A stretch of DNA of 64,000 nucleotides from Strigamia acuminata. Its lineage: Eukaryota > Arthropoda > Chilopoda > Geophilomorpha > Linotaeniidae. Each line of letters begins with the position of its first letter. The stretch's first letter is position 1. A program made the position numbers and the translations under genes. The notes under the pieces were generated by a model. That model was not told the origin of the DNA. It worked only from the letters and a program-made list of their open reading frames with translations, and made no database searches. The DNA lies in assembly GCA_949358305.1 (NCBI GenBank), contig OX442320.1, positions 9,502,259 through 9,566,258 of the forward strand, given 5' to 3'. Positions 1 through 12,600 of this stretch are shown piece by piece.

Positions 1-238
1 TTCTCCTTTCTTCCTTTCCTTCTCTTAAAAATATCTCCCACGTGAATCGCTGCTCCTTTCTATATATTTTGGCTAAGTCTTTTTTAAGAAATTGGCGATG
101 GAGGTAGTGCATTGTAGATAAATGATTTATATGAAATAAAAAATGCTATTCAAAAGGAACTTTATTCAATGAATTTTATACAGTTTACAAAATGGACTTA
201 GAATAAAATGAATTAATGGACTTAGAATAAATTTATGA

Positions 239-405
239 AAGGAAAGGATGGGGAAAGATAAGATGGGAAAGGAAAGGAAGGGGAAAGGAAAGGAAGGGGA
301 AAGATAAGATGGGAAAGGAAGGGGAAAGATAAGATGGGAAAGGAAGGGGAAAGATAAGATGGGAAAGGAAAGGAAGGGGAAAGATAAGATGGGAAAGGAA
401 AGGAT
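239..405. repeat. GA-only minisatellite
   Basis: An almost pure purine tract on the + strand, built from short blocks such as ggaaaggaagggg and aagataagatggg. It is open in several - strand frames only because it lacks stop triplets. I see no gene in bases 1-620. Confidence 0.9.
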
Positions 406-631
406 TTGCAATAAATACAAAATGCACATAAAATATAAAACACGATAAAATTTTAAAAAATACATGTTAAAATAAATTTCGCGAGGACTCTGCTTGAATT
501 CGTCGTGTCAAGTTGCTCTCTGTGTCTTCTTTGTCCGACGAAGTTACTCGCATACCAGTATCGTCAAATTGCACACACCAGTGAGTATGGAAATGTAATT
601 CTCCTAGAAAAAAAATAAAAGATTAATCAAT

Positions 632-1070
632 AAATATGGCATTAATGGCGGACACGGGAGAACAAAAGCAATGGCATTCATGGCGGACACGGGAGAACAA
701 AAGCAATGGCATTCATGGCGGACTCGGGCGGACTCGGGCGGACAAAGGCAATGGCATTCATGGCGGACTCGGGCGGACAAAGGCAATGGCATTCATGGCG
801 GACTCGGGCGGACAAAGGCAATGGCATTCATGGCGGACTCGGGCGGACAAAGGCAATGACATTCATGGCGGACTCGGGCGGACAAAGGCAATGACATTCA
901 TGGCGGACTCGGGCGGACAAAGGCAATGACATTCATGGCGGACTCGGGCGGACAAAGGCAATGACATTCATGGCGGACTCGGGCGGACTCGGGCGGACAA
1001 AGGCAATGACATTAATGGCGGACTCGGGCGGACAAAGGCAATGACATTAATGGCGGACTCGGGAGAACAA
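632..1070. repeat. 35-bp GC-rich minisatellite
   Basis: About 12 copies of a 35-bp unit with the core catggcggactcgggcggac. The outermost copies carry variant ends (cacgggagaac). The unit length is not a multiple of three, and several + frames stay open across the array, giving a 35-residue super-period. It is much richer in G+C than its surroundings. I see no start context, splice context or homology that makes it a gene. Confidence 0.9.
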
Positions 1071-2072
1071 AAGACTAGCTCAATTCATTCAATAAAATTA
1101 ACTACCTACGTCTTAAAAAGCAGAACAAAAACTACGCCGACTAAAAACCAAAATGACGAATATTCTCACGAGTAAAAAATGACCGCACGCTAAAGCTAAA
1201 CCTTTCCATTCAAATAAAACTACCAAATCTCCACTAAATAACAATAAAAATAACGATAAATAGTGGTGATAGTCCTTGACGGGAGTTAATCTTTAAATAA
1301 AAAAATAACGGAAGACTAAATATACACACTAAGACTCGCTTAAATAAAATTAACTAAATAAATAACAGAAGAAAGCACTTACTCGTGATGCGACCTCCGC
1401 GGTCGAATGACTACTGAATTATCAAATACCGGAAACCACATCTTAATTTGCATACTTAAGTGACGTCACTTGTCATGTCACATGGCCCTAGCGGTAACTC
1501 ACTTCCACTAGTGACTTTTGCGAGCGCGACATCCCAACGGCCTGCTGGCATCCGGCAAACTGCATCTGAAAAATGAAAAAACTTTTTAAAGTAAATATAA
1601 TTTATTACTTTTGAATATAATTTTTCTTTTATTTTCTAGGCCACTCTGGATAAACGCCATGCGAAAACCCAACCAAAACGTAAGTATATTATTTTAATAA
1701 GCTATAACGCTGCTTTCAAATTAAAATTGTATATTTTCTTTATTTAGGTCACAAAGGACGAGCAACAGACCGAAAATTTTTGAAAACACCACACGACATA
1801 CAAGACTTTATAAATAAAATGTAAAAAACTCATAATTAAGCCAAAATTTAGAAATAAAATTAAAAATTCAACATACTAAACAAAAACGCACGAAATTTTT
1901 TCAAACAAAACTTCCTCGCATAAACCAAAATGTGCTAAGAAATTTTTCATCAAAAAAAAAAAACAAAAAAAAACTCCAAAAAAAGCTTACTCCCAAATTT
2001 AAGCTGTCGGGGACAGCTACCACTCGCAACCGGAAAAACTCCGTTGAGCCGCAGTGCCTTTTATATAAGGTG
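1071..2072. other. No recognisable gene; possible tiny exons on both strands
   Basis: No protein family is recognisable. Some short segments have good splice signals on both sides. On the - strand one is about 1503-1565 (21 codons, phase 0), and another ends at a GTAAGT donor near 1390. On the + strand one is about 1639-1679, followed by GTAAGTAT, with a second acceptor near 1748. A CRE-like palindrome, aagtgacgtcactt, lies near 1458-1471. These could be parts of a non-coding RNA or of a fast-evolving gene; I cannot join them. Confidence 0.3.
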
Positions 2073-2104
2073 CCAGGGCCTAGGGGCCCAATCCTAGGCC
2101 CTGG
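2073..2104. repeat. Perfect 12-bp inverted repeat (hairpin)
   Basis: ccagggcctagg and its exact reverse complement cctaggccctgg are separated by 8 bases. The hairpin is GC-rich inside AT-rich DNA, just downstream of a tatataagg sequence. Its function is unknown. Confidence 0.7.
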
Positions 2105-2118
2105 AAAATAATTTTACC

Positions 2119-2172
2119 TGCAGTCTTCTTGCTGTCTTCTCTTCCTTAAGTGTCCTTCCATGATGTGGTCTC
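2119..2172 (-). other. Possible 54-nt exon
   Basis: On the - strand, a TTATTTCAG acceptor is followed by 54 open bases (18 codons rich in Arg/Lys) and a CAG|GTAAAA donor. Related-looking segments with donors lie near 2470-2530 (G|GTGAGT) and 2637-2696 (G|GCAAGT, a GC donor). They may belong to one fast-evolving - strand transcript, but no family is recognised and no continuous reading frame could be joined. Confidence 0.25.
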
Positions 2173-2710
2173 TGAAATAAAACTTAATAAAATATAATTA
2201 AACAATTTCTCGAAATTCGAGACACAAATACATATAAATATACAATAATGACACATTATACATAATTTTTTTAAAAAAAACAATTATAGATTTAAAGTGA
2301 AATTTGAAGCCGTAATGCTGAAATGACGTCTAGAACACTTCAAAATGTTGTCCCGAATCGTTAATTCAATTTAAACACACAACAGCAAACTAGAAGGAAA
2401 AAAACGAGAAAAACCAAAGCCATTAATAAGTAATAAAGCCAAAGCAACAACTTACAAAAATGTAACTCACCGGACATATGTGAGCAGTTTTTATGTTCCA
2501 AGTTCGTTGTATCAAGCAATGGCGGCGAAATATATAAATAACTAATTCGAGTAAACGATAAAGAATATCATGAGAAAAATAAAACGGCCGAATAAATAGT
2601 AAAGCAATAACAAAAATTAAAATTAAACTTGCCGTACGTGCGTGAGCAGCTTTCAGGTCCAACGTTGTTAATCCTTGTCGTAAGTAGCGGCAGCTAAAAC
2701 TAAAAAAAAA

Positions 2711-2740
<30 letters not shown>
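2711..2740. repeat. (AAT)n microsatellite
   Basis: An uninterrupted run of aat triplets, directly followed by the 52-bp array. Confidence 0.95.
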
Positions 2741-2741
<1 letters not shown>

Positions 2742-2742
<1 letters not shown>

Positions 2743-3125
2743 TATGTAGGCCGAAAAATCTAGAAACAACGAAAAAATATGTAGGCCTAATAAATCTAAA
2801 CGCAAAGATATTAAATCTAAGCTCAAAAATATGTAGGCCTAATAAATCTAAACGCAAAGATATTAAATCTAAGCTCAAAAATATGTAGGCCTAATAAATC
2901 TAAACGCAAAGATATTAAATCTAAGCTCAAAAATATGTAGGCCTAATAAATCTAAACGGAAAGATATTAAATCTAAGCTCAAAAATATGTAGGCCTAATA
3001 AATCTAAACTCAAAAATATGTAGGCCTAATAAATCTAAACTCAAAATATGTAGGCCTAATAAATCTAGAAACAACGTAAAAATATGTAAGCCTAATAAAT
3101 CTAAACGCAAAAATATGTAGGCCAA
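2742..3125. repeat. 52-bp tandem repeat with 31-bp variants
   Basis: Units contain tatgtaggcctaataaat followed by ctaaacgcaaagatatt. Later copies are shortened by loss of the second half. No coding content is supported. Confidence 0.9.
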
Positions 3126-3247
3126 AAAAAAAGTGTACGATAAATAAAAACGTCACTTACCTTCGAGCTCTTTCCGCTTTTATTCGGCAGCATTTCCATT
3201 AGAAATTCCTGATGAATATTTAATGAGCTAAAATAAGCTATATTTCG

Positions 3248-3356
3248 ATGAATTTTCGAATAGCGTCCGATGTTTCCGGTTCAATGCTGCTGCCATCTCG
3301 CGCCAATAATTTCCAACCGGTTTGATTATCAATGGCGTCATTACACCGTACTCTGA
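3248..3356 (-). other. Possible 3'-terminal coding exon, family unknown
   Basis: On the - strand, a TTCTATTCAG acceptor opens a frame of about 37 codons with balanced composition (it contains NQTGWKLLARDG) that ends in TAG near 3248. A second frame of the same segment is also open. Upstream, near 3430-3540, other splice-like signals occur. It lies downstream of the dynein stop, so it would be a separate gene. The evidence is only composition and splice signals. Confidence 0.25.
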
Positions 3357-3664
3357 ATAGAAAGATATTTTCAATTTTATTTTTCAATCTTTCAATTTAT
3401 CTCAACTGAAATAAAAAAAAAAAGATTTATTACCTTTCGTTACCATCATTTCGTTAACATTTTTGACACAAACACTGACGCCATCTCGGAATTTTCTTCC
3501 GAACTTACAACTCGAATAAAATCTCCATTTCTAACCATCAATTCGTTTATTAAAAAAAAAGAAAACAAAACCACATCTCGATAAAATAATAACAATAAAA
3601 AAAATTATCAAATTGTATTCAAAATCAATACAATAAGTCACTAATCGGGAATAAAATGGTCAAA

Positions 3665-6600
3665 TCACGTGTCCAACGTACAAAGCAACGCGACCCCGCG
3701 CGCAATCCAATGCTCATCGGGAATCTCTGACGGAATTCGAATCGGCATCACGAAATTACTAGAATGACCCGTCGTCGCCAAAATCCCCCGTCGTTCGCTC
3801 GTCTTATACAACGGAGAAGTATAGGCCTTCCGCACCGGCAAATCCCCGCGACGAATCGGCTTCAACCACAACTAAAAACAAACAAATGAACAATCCGACA
3901 CAAACAAACATCTTCAAATCCTTTACCACCGGCATCGGATCGTGCAGAACTCGAGGTAAAGATTCCGCAATCGTTCTTCCCTTCCTGTCCCACCTGGCGC
4001 CTTCCATAAACACCCCGCGCACATAAACCCCTAAAACAAACGATGAAAAATTAATGCACTTAACCTAATTCCACTCGTAAATCTCTCACCATCGTCGGGC
4101 GGTTTCACGTATTCCTGGTCGCCCAGCAGCTCGAAATCAAACACTAAAAGATCGATCGGAATCGTGTATTTCCTCGCGTAATTCTGCTGAACTCCGGTTA
4201 GAAAAGCCTGCGTGAAATAGAAGCCGGAGAGCCAGAAAATGGGCGGGATTCCCTTCTCGAACCACGTCTGGAGAAAGCGCAAACGTCCGATAAAGTCGCT
4301 CACGTAACTACCGAGAGGTTTGAGCGACGGGTACGATTTCGCCAGCCACATTCCGGGCACCCGCCCCGTCCGCATGCTGTTAAACACTTCTTCCAATTCC
4401 ACCGACATGACCAAAAAACCCTACAATTTAACAAAATTTAACAAAATTTAACAAAATTTCACAAAATTTCACAAAATTTCACAAAATTTCACAAAATTTC
4501 ACAAAATTTCACAAAATTTCACAAAATTTCACAAAATTTCACAAAATTTCACAAAATTTCACAAAATTTCACAAAATTTCACAAAATTTCACAAAATTTC
4601 ACAAAATTTCACAAAATTTCACAAAATTTCACAAAATTTCACAAAATTTATTAAAAATTTATTAAAAATTTCAATTTACTTTGATCGCTTTTTGTATGTT
4701 GACCATGCTCGTCTTGAGCACCGAGTGCAGGGCGTTGAAGCGCACCATTTCCTGCACCAGGACGGTGTTCATGCTCTGTTTGTAGACCGTCGGGTACTTC
4801 TTCATGGCTAATTCGATGTCGAAGTAGTCGGGCAGTTTGGTGTAGATGTCCGAAGCCACTTCGGACACCACTTCGTCCTCCGATTTGCCGCCGCCGGTGC
4901 CTTTGGTCTGCGGAAAAGCAAACAATTCGTCAGAGATTATTCGCGGTTCGTTGGTCCAATTGCACGCACTTTGGCTTGTGTTCGAAGTAGATTGTTGAAT
5001 AGGAATTGCGTTTCGTTCTGCGCTTTTGAAATGTCGGCGTTTGGGTGCATTCCGAACACACTCGGTGGAGTGACCCCGGGTAGACTCTTCGTGTAGTCGA
5101 GGTACGAGTCGTACTGAGTGGAGAGTCCAAATTATAGGCAACAAAAATGTACCGAATTGTGTGCTCTTACGCTGCCGTGAACGGGAGCGTAATACACGCC
5201 ACTTTCGTCAAACTTGAAACTGTCGTCTTCCACGAGATTCGACACGTAAAACTTCCTCAACAGCGTGATCAAGGCTCGCCTGTCCCAATCGTCCGTCACG
5301 CGGCCGCCGTAGTTGCATTCGCCGGTCAAATACCTCAAAGCGTCGTATTGCACGTCCTAAATTCAATCAAATTCAACAAAAGTGCTAAAAAAATTGCTAA
5401 TAATTGATAAAATCACTAAAAACTGCTAAAAATGGCGTAAAAATTGATACAAATCATTAAATATGCTACTAATTGATTACAATACGTGCTCGAGCACGTC
5501 ATTTCTTACGTCGTACTGGTTTAAAAACAAATTAAGTTGCAGTACGCTGATCCTCAAATCCGTCTCGTTGAACTGGTACGGAATGTTCCAACCAATCGCG
5601 CCGAATCCCTTTCGTTCAACCACCAAAGCGTGGAAAAAACAAAGTCCGTAAAGAAGTTTTCGAAACGGTTTCTGCAAAACAAAACAAATTTATTCAAACG
5701 CCACAAAATTAAGCCAATAACTCAAAAACTCGCCTCTTGGTCACAGCCGTCAAAAAACTCCGGGTTGGAAATGGGGTCGCTGGAATACGAACGAACGATG
5801 TTGGCTTTCAACCCTTTCGGTGGCTCGTTCGTCATCTTCACGCTATTCTGAAGGATCGAAACGGGAAAGAAATCCGCCGGGTAACTCGTGAGCCACAGCC
5901 GGAAATCCACATTGGCCACTTCCGGAGTCAATTCCTAAATTAAAAAAAAACAACAAAAATCTATTTTATTTATTTTCATTTATCTTTACCTGACAAATTT
6001 TCTCCATATTCGGCATCCACGACTGCGCCAGATGAGTGTTTTGCAGAACGATCCACGACCCGTCTCTTATCCCTTCCATCACTAAACGCTCGGCAATCGG
6101 TCCCTGTCCTTGCCCGAGCGAAAGCGTTTTCAACCGATTTCCAAATCCCTGCCAAAATACAAACCAAAAATCCAATTTTTCCGTCAAAACCAAAATCCCA
6201 ACTCACCATGTCGTCGGCAAATTTCAGCAAAACGGAAGTCGGATCCGCACCGGGCGTCAAAACGAAAATCAACGGACACGTGTTGTTGCTGTCGGCGAAC
6301 GATTTTGCCAGATCGAACGGCGGCGGTTCGACAAACTTCTGTCCGATTGCGCCGCTCACAAACTCAGTAACTGCCGGAACCATCTAAAACAAATAATACG
6401 CGACAATTTATCAACAATCTCCTTCAAAAAAAAGCGTCATATCTTATTATCTTACGACGTCGGGTCTTAAACAGCGAAATATAAGCAGTCGTTGAAATTT
6501 CGTCAACTTTTCGTCCCAATCGCCCGGAAGTGAACAAGCCGTGGGATTTTTATTGTCGTAAATCTTGCGCCACTCTTCTTTCACGTTGGGAAACTGTCGC

Positions 6601-9600
6601 CGAATTCCGCGATAAACTTCGATGGCGTCCAGACGGCAGAATTCGTCCCAAGACTTCGCCGACAACCAAGCCGTCGGATTGCCGAACGGATTATCGAATC
6701 CGACGCCGCCCGTGAGCAGAAATCGGAATTCGTCCTCGGCGATGTCGTGCGTGCTTTTCAAAATATTTGAGCACAGCAAGAACGAAAACAGCAGCTGAAA
6801 TTAAATCAATTCAATTAAACAAAATCGATTTCCGACATTCCTTTTACTTTGTCCTTCTCGAACAAACTCCTGCAGATGTTCACGTAAAGCGACTCGGTAA
6901 AGTGCACTTTTAAGTCGCTCAATCGCGTCTCCAAGTCCTCGGACGGTTCGGAATTCTCGATGGACGCCACGAAGAGATTCACGAACCAAGGCAGCGAATA
7001 TTGGTACATCGGATCGATGTTGGCCAAATCGGCGATCGTGAAGAATAAAATGGAGGAATATTCGGCGATGGGTTTGTAACCGAGGCGAGTTTCGTCGATT
7101 TTCTTTTCGGTCACTTCGGCTATGGTCTAAAAAAAAAATTAAAATCAAAATTAAAAAAAATCATAAAATTTCCATTTTTCAAACAAAATCTTCACTTGTT
7201 TCTCTTGGATGTCACTCGCTAAGATCTTCGAGGCTGCCAGAACTTTGATGGCGGTTTCGTCCTCCAAAATATTTCCTTCCGACGATAAAATGGCCAAAAT
7301 TTTGTCCTCAATCTCTTGCAACATCCGTTTATTTTCCGCTCCTTGCACAATGAGAACGTTTTTCTCCTCCTCCAGTTCGGGTCTTTCTTTTAAAACGACT
7401 ATCGCGAGTAACTGGTCCTCCAAACCAGCGGGAGTAATCACGAAATTGACCAGAGTGACCTAAATTTGCAAACAGATGGTTGATTATTATTATTATTACG
7501 ATATTTTCAACATTTATTTACTTTGATCGATGTTTCGGGAAGGTAATGTGGATTTCTGTATTTGGTCGTCATGTAGAAGCGGAAATCGAAATTGTAATCG
7601 ATAATATTTTCTCCCAGTTTCATGCACATGGAGTTGCCTTGCTTGAATATTTGTTTCAACAAGACAGATTCGAGTGTCGGATCCAATTCTTCGCCCACAT
7701 TTTCGAGCAGAAGCGGCAAACCTAACGTGACGCCATTTTCCAATTTGCGCACGAAATCCGAATCCGTCGGTTTCAGAATTTCCAGTTTATTTCCCTTTTC
7801 CATATTTTTAATCCACTTGTTCGCTTGTCCTTGCGGATCGATCATCAGAGGCCATCGACGACTATTCCTGTTACAAAAATATATGAAACAAAACACACAA
7901 AAAACCGACTCTTTTCGGCTCCATCCACAAAACCATACCGATTCCAGTACACTTATGACAAATGCTATTCGCAACTGTACTGGAAATGGTTCCGCAGTTA
8001 AGCCTAATCGCAAAATCGGGTAAAATACTTGAGAATAATGCCGTTATCGATGGAAAACGAATCCGAAGGCAAACCGTAGATTTTCCACGATCGAATCGAA
8101 ACGGGATCGCCTAAAATTTTATTAAACGAGAACTCTGCCGAGCAAGGAATTTCCATTTTCTTGCACGCTTCCGACCAAATGATGGTTTCGCCGATGCGAT
8201 ACCTGGCAGTAAAAGCGCCCATATACGAAATAATCCCCGCAGAAATCAGCACATCGCCGGTCAGATTCATATAAGCCTTGGCCAACTCGTCCGACGTCCC
8301 GATCCACCTGCAAACCCCCAAAAAAAATCAACTCAAACAATTCCATCAACAAATTCCATCAAATCATTTACCGTTCCCTTAAAATCCAACCAAAAAACGC
8401 GAATTAGTACAAAAAATGCATATCCTATGTTAATTAATACAATCAAGTTAATTTTCCTATTTTACCTCGTCCTTTCCCCACCGAGGCCGTTAATTAACAT
8501 CTGCGCTCGGTCCAATTTCACGCCGCACAACTCCACTTCGTCTTCCAAATCCTTCTTTTTCTTCTTGTTCGAGTCGAGTGTGTTCTGCAGTTGAACCAAT
8601 TTATCCTGCACCGCTTTCAACGACGCTCGTTTCGCCACTAGAGCTTCCATAGCGGCAGCTAATTCCGCCTCGGCCTTTGCAAGTGCGAGTTTTTTCGGCC
8701 CGACAACTTTAATCACTCTAAAAACACAAAAAAATTAAAATTAAAAATTGATAACAATAAATTGTCTTTACTTGTCGTATTTTTCGATGGCGCAGATCCA
8801 CCGACAAAGACCTTCGGCGGCATTAGAAGCCGACTTGACTTTCTCCGGATCAAAATCCGGATTGGTTATGTAATTATGGCGAATCATGCGAATGGCGCGA
8901 CTCGAAATGTTGTCCTTATCGAAGGCCAACAGGTTCTCCAAGAACTTCATGTCGCCCAAAAGCCGTTTCGACGGTCCCCAATAATCCTCGATCATTTTTC
9001 CCGAGCCGGTCGGATCGGGCACTCGTTCGGGCTTCACGCCTTTCAGTATACAAACGCCTTCCATGACGAGTTTGACACCTTGCGGAGGGTTTTTCATTGA
9101 CTTAACAATGGTAATATCCTATTTAAACAGAAAAGAAATAAAAATATAAATAAAAACCATCAATTTTAATCAATTTTCAACATTTTGAGTCAACGTGTTG
9201 AGCGCCGAAAGCGCCAAATTCAAAATGGGCATCGCTTCGGCTAGATCGGTGTCGCACTCCTCCTTGATTTTCTTGGCCGCCATTGCTTGCGCATTCGCCA
9301 ATGCCTCGTCGGCTTTAACGATCTTCGAGTTTTAAACGAATAAATCAAATGATCGATAGTATAGAGCGTTGTTGGCGAGTACCGTTTCCACTTTGGACAC
9401 TTGGATCGACTCCTGCTCGATGACCAGCATCATTTCTTCCACTTCCTTGCCGGCGATCACGAGCATGGGTCGCAGCGCCGTCAGTTCCTTTTGCATCGTC
9501 GCGACTTCCTGCGCGGCGTTCGCCAGTTTGTCCAGCCCGCCGTCGTATCGCGCTTTCAAGTTCGAAACTTCCCTTCAATACAATTAAAGAAAATTGTTAT

Positions 9601-12600
9601 TTAGGCGTAACATTTTTTGAGGAAATGCTAGTCGCTCACAGTCGTTTCTTCGCCAACAGTTCGATAAACGAACCAATCAGCTCCAGGTACGAAGTGGGCG
9701 TCACGTAGTTGTGCCGATCCAGCTCGGCCAGGAAACGCAGCGACAAATCGTTCATGCTGGTGTGGATTTTCTGACAGAGCGTGATGCACCCAAACCGAGT
9801 GTCGTCGTCCATTTCCACTTCCGCTAAAAACTGCGACGCGACCGCTTCCAAGGCGTCCGGAGGCCACACCTAAACAAAAATGGATAAAAATTGTCAAAAG
9901 TGGATAAAAATCGTCTAAAATTGGATAAAAATCGTCTAAAATTGGATAAAAATCGTTAAAAGTGAATAAAAATCATCAAAAATGGATAAAAATCGTCAAA
10001 AATTGGATAAAAATCGTCAAAATTGGATAGAAATCGTCAAAAGTGGTTGAAAATCGTCTAAAATTGGATAAAAATCGTCTATAATTGGATAAAAATCGTC
10101 AAAAGTGGTTGAAAATCATCTAAAATTGGATAAAAATCGTCAAAAGTGGATAAAAATCGTCACAAGTGGTTAAAAATCGTCAAAAATGGATAAAATATGT
10201 CAAAAATGTATAAAAATCTTGATAATTTCGTGCTAACCTGAAACCAATCGATGGTGCAGCAGTTGACGAGCGCCGGGAACTTGCGCAGTCGGTTGCGCAA
10301 GCCGTCTCCGATGGGGCTCATTCCCAAAACCACGTGCAACTGTTGGCGCACGCGCTCGATAAAGAAATTGAAGAGCCCCAACGACGACCCGTCCGTCTGC
10401 TGCGACTTTTCGCGCTGCCTGTCGACCGAGCGCATCTTCTCGCAAATCTCCGCCTTCTCTTCGCTCGCGAATAAATTCGGAATCTCCCCCGCGTTCAGCA
10501 AGCCGTTGATGTCCTCCACGAACGATTCCTCTTTGATTTGAGTGTCGGTGAAAAGGAACGCCATATGTTGTTCCGTATAAGTGGACTTTTGCAGGAGGTG
10601 CTTCATGTCATCGCGCCACTCAACCATCGAGTACGTTTTCGTGATTTCGATCTGGAACACGTCGTATTCCATTATGTGCGCCGCCAGACGCGTCAGCGAT
10701 TGCCTGCCGGACCCGCCGACGCCCACCAGCAGCGCATGCCCGCTCGGCTGCTTGATGACGCGGGCGATGCGACACAAATGTTCGATCGCAAATCTGCCAA
10801 AACACAAAATCGCATTTCAAATCACATTTCCAACCTCTCGCTTCAATTTACTTGAAAAGAACCAATCGCATCGGTTTCTTGCTCTGACTGTTGAAGTCGT
10901 TCAAGTACCCCTCGGCCACCACTCGCAGCGCGTGCAGATCCGGAACTTCCGAGTAATATCGGTTGTCCCCTTTTTCCGCGAAATCGCAGCACATCAAACT
11001 TCGCAAATCGTTCTCCACGATCTAAAAATCAAAGAAATTTTTTTAAAAAAATTTTTCACAAAAATTCATAGCAACCCCTAATGCTTCACTGAAGTGCAAT
11101 AGTGTACTTGCTCTGCAGTGAAGCGCACAGCTCTGCTCTGCAGTGAAGCGCACAGCTCCGCTTTGCAGCGAAGCATCAGGGGTTGCTTGTTGCTTGTTGC
11201 TTGTTGCTTGTTGGTTGTGTTTACCACTCCATCCTCGGCCGTGACAAACCGCGAGCAGAGTTCGCTCAAATCAATCGCTAGTTTGTCCTGGCTCACTTGG
11301 TAGATGCAGGAGAAAAGCCATGCTCGGTCACTTTCGTCGACCAGCCGGTCATAATAAACGCGCATAATCTAAAAAATAAAAACATAAAAATGACTAAAAA
11401 TGAAAACAGATTTCTCATGAGACAAACACCTCGTGTACCCACAGTCGTTTCATCGCGTCCAAATTTTTCATCGTCTCCGGAACGGAAAACAGAACGCCCT
11501 GCATCACTCTCGTAAAATCTCGCAAATTAAACAGGTAGTGAGACTTCGTGGGCGTCGGCAGAAGATTCTTCAACGCCTCCTTATACACTTGCAACGACGC
11601 TTCAATCAGCTGATCCTTAGCCGGATTAAATTCCTTACTAAAACCCCTAATTAAAATTAAAATTAAAATTAAAATTAAAATTATAAATTTAAAATTAAAA
11701 TTAAAATTATAAAATTAAAATTAAAATTAAAATTATAAAATTAAAATTAAAATTAAAATTATAAAATTAAAATTAAAATTAAAATTATAAAATTAAAATT
11801 AAAATTAAAATTATAAAATTAAAATTAAAATTAAAATTATAAAATTAAAATTAAAATTATAAAATTAAAATTAAAATTAAAATTAAAATTATAAAATTAT
11901 AAAATTAAAATTAATTACTTGGTGTCCAAATGCCACCTCATGATGCTCTTAAAAATGGTCATCATCACCTCGTCCGTGAACTCGTTGCACGTGATTTGGT
12001 TAAAATGGCGCAGAAACCGCGGCGTGACGGGATTGCGCCCGCCGCCCGGCGGCCCCATGGCGGCCATAATCTGTATGTCGATCAACTTCATGGCGATGAC
12101 CTCCTTCCGGTCGTACCAATTCCAATGGTCGAGCCACTGCCTGAGTATCTCGATGGGCGGTTGCGCGCCGTACGTCTCGCGCACGGGCATGTTGAGGTCG
12201 TCCACGAAGATGATCACTTTCTTGCCCATCGGGGGCCCGAACACGCCTTTCCGGCGTTTGTCCAGTTTGCTCATTATTATGTCCTGCGTCTGATTGGCGC
12301 TCGTTTGCGCCGAGAAATTGATGATGAGTGGTCGGAACAAGTTTTGATTCAAACGTTTCAATAGAAATTCCTAGAAAAATCAATTAATTAATTAATTTCT
12401 TGCAATTTCTGCAATAAATTCTGCATTTTTAGTTTCCGTTTTTACGGTTATGTAGACGGATTTGCCGGTGCCGGTCGGTCCGAGGAGCAGAACGGGTTTC
12501 TGGTTGTAGACTAATAGCTTGAGTAGTTCCGTGCACCGAGCGGTTTCGGCGGTTGGGATGATTATGTTTTGGATTTGGGCTTCCGGTGCAATCGGAGGCG

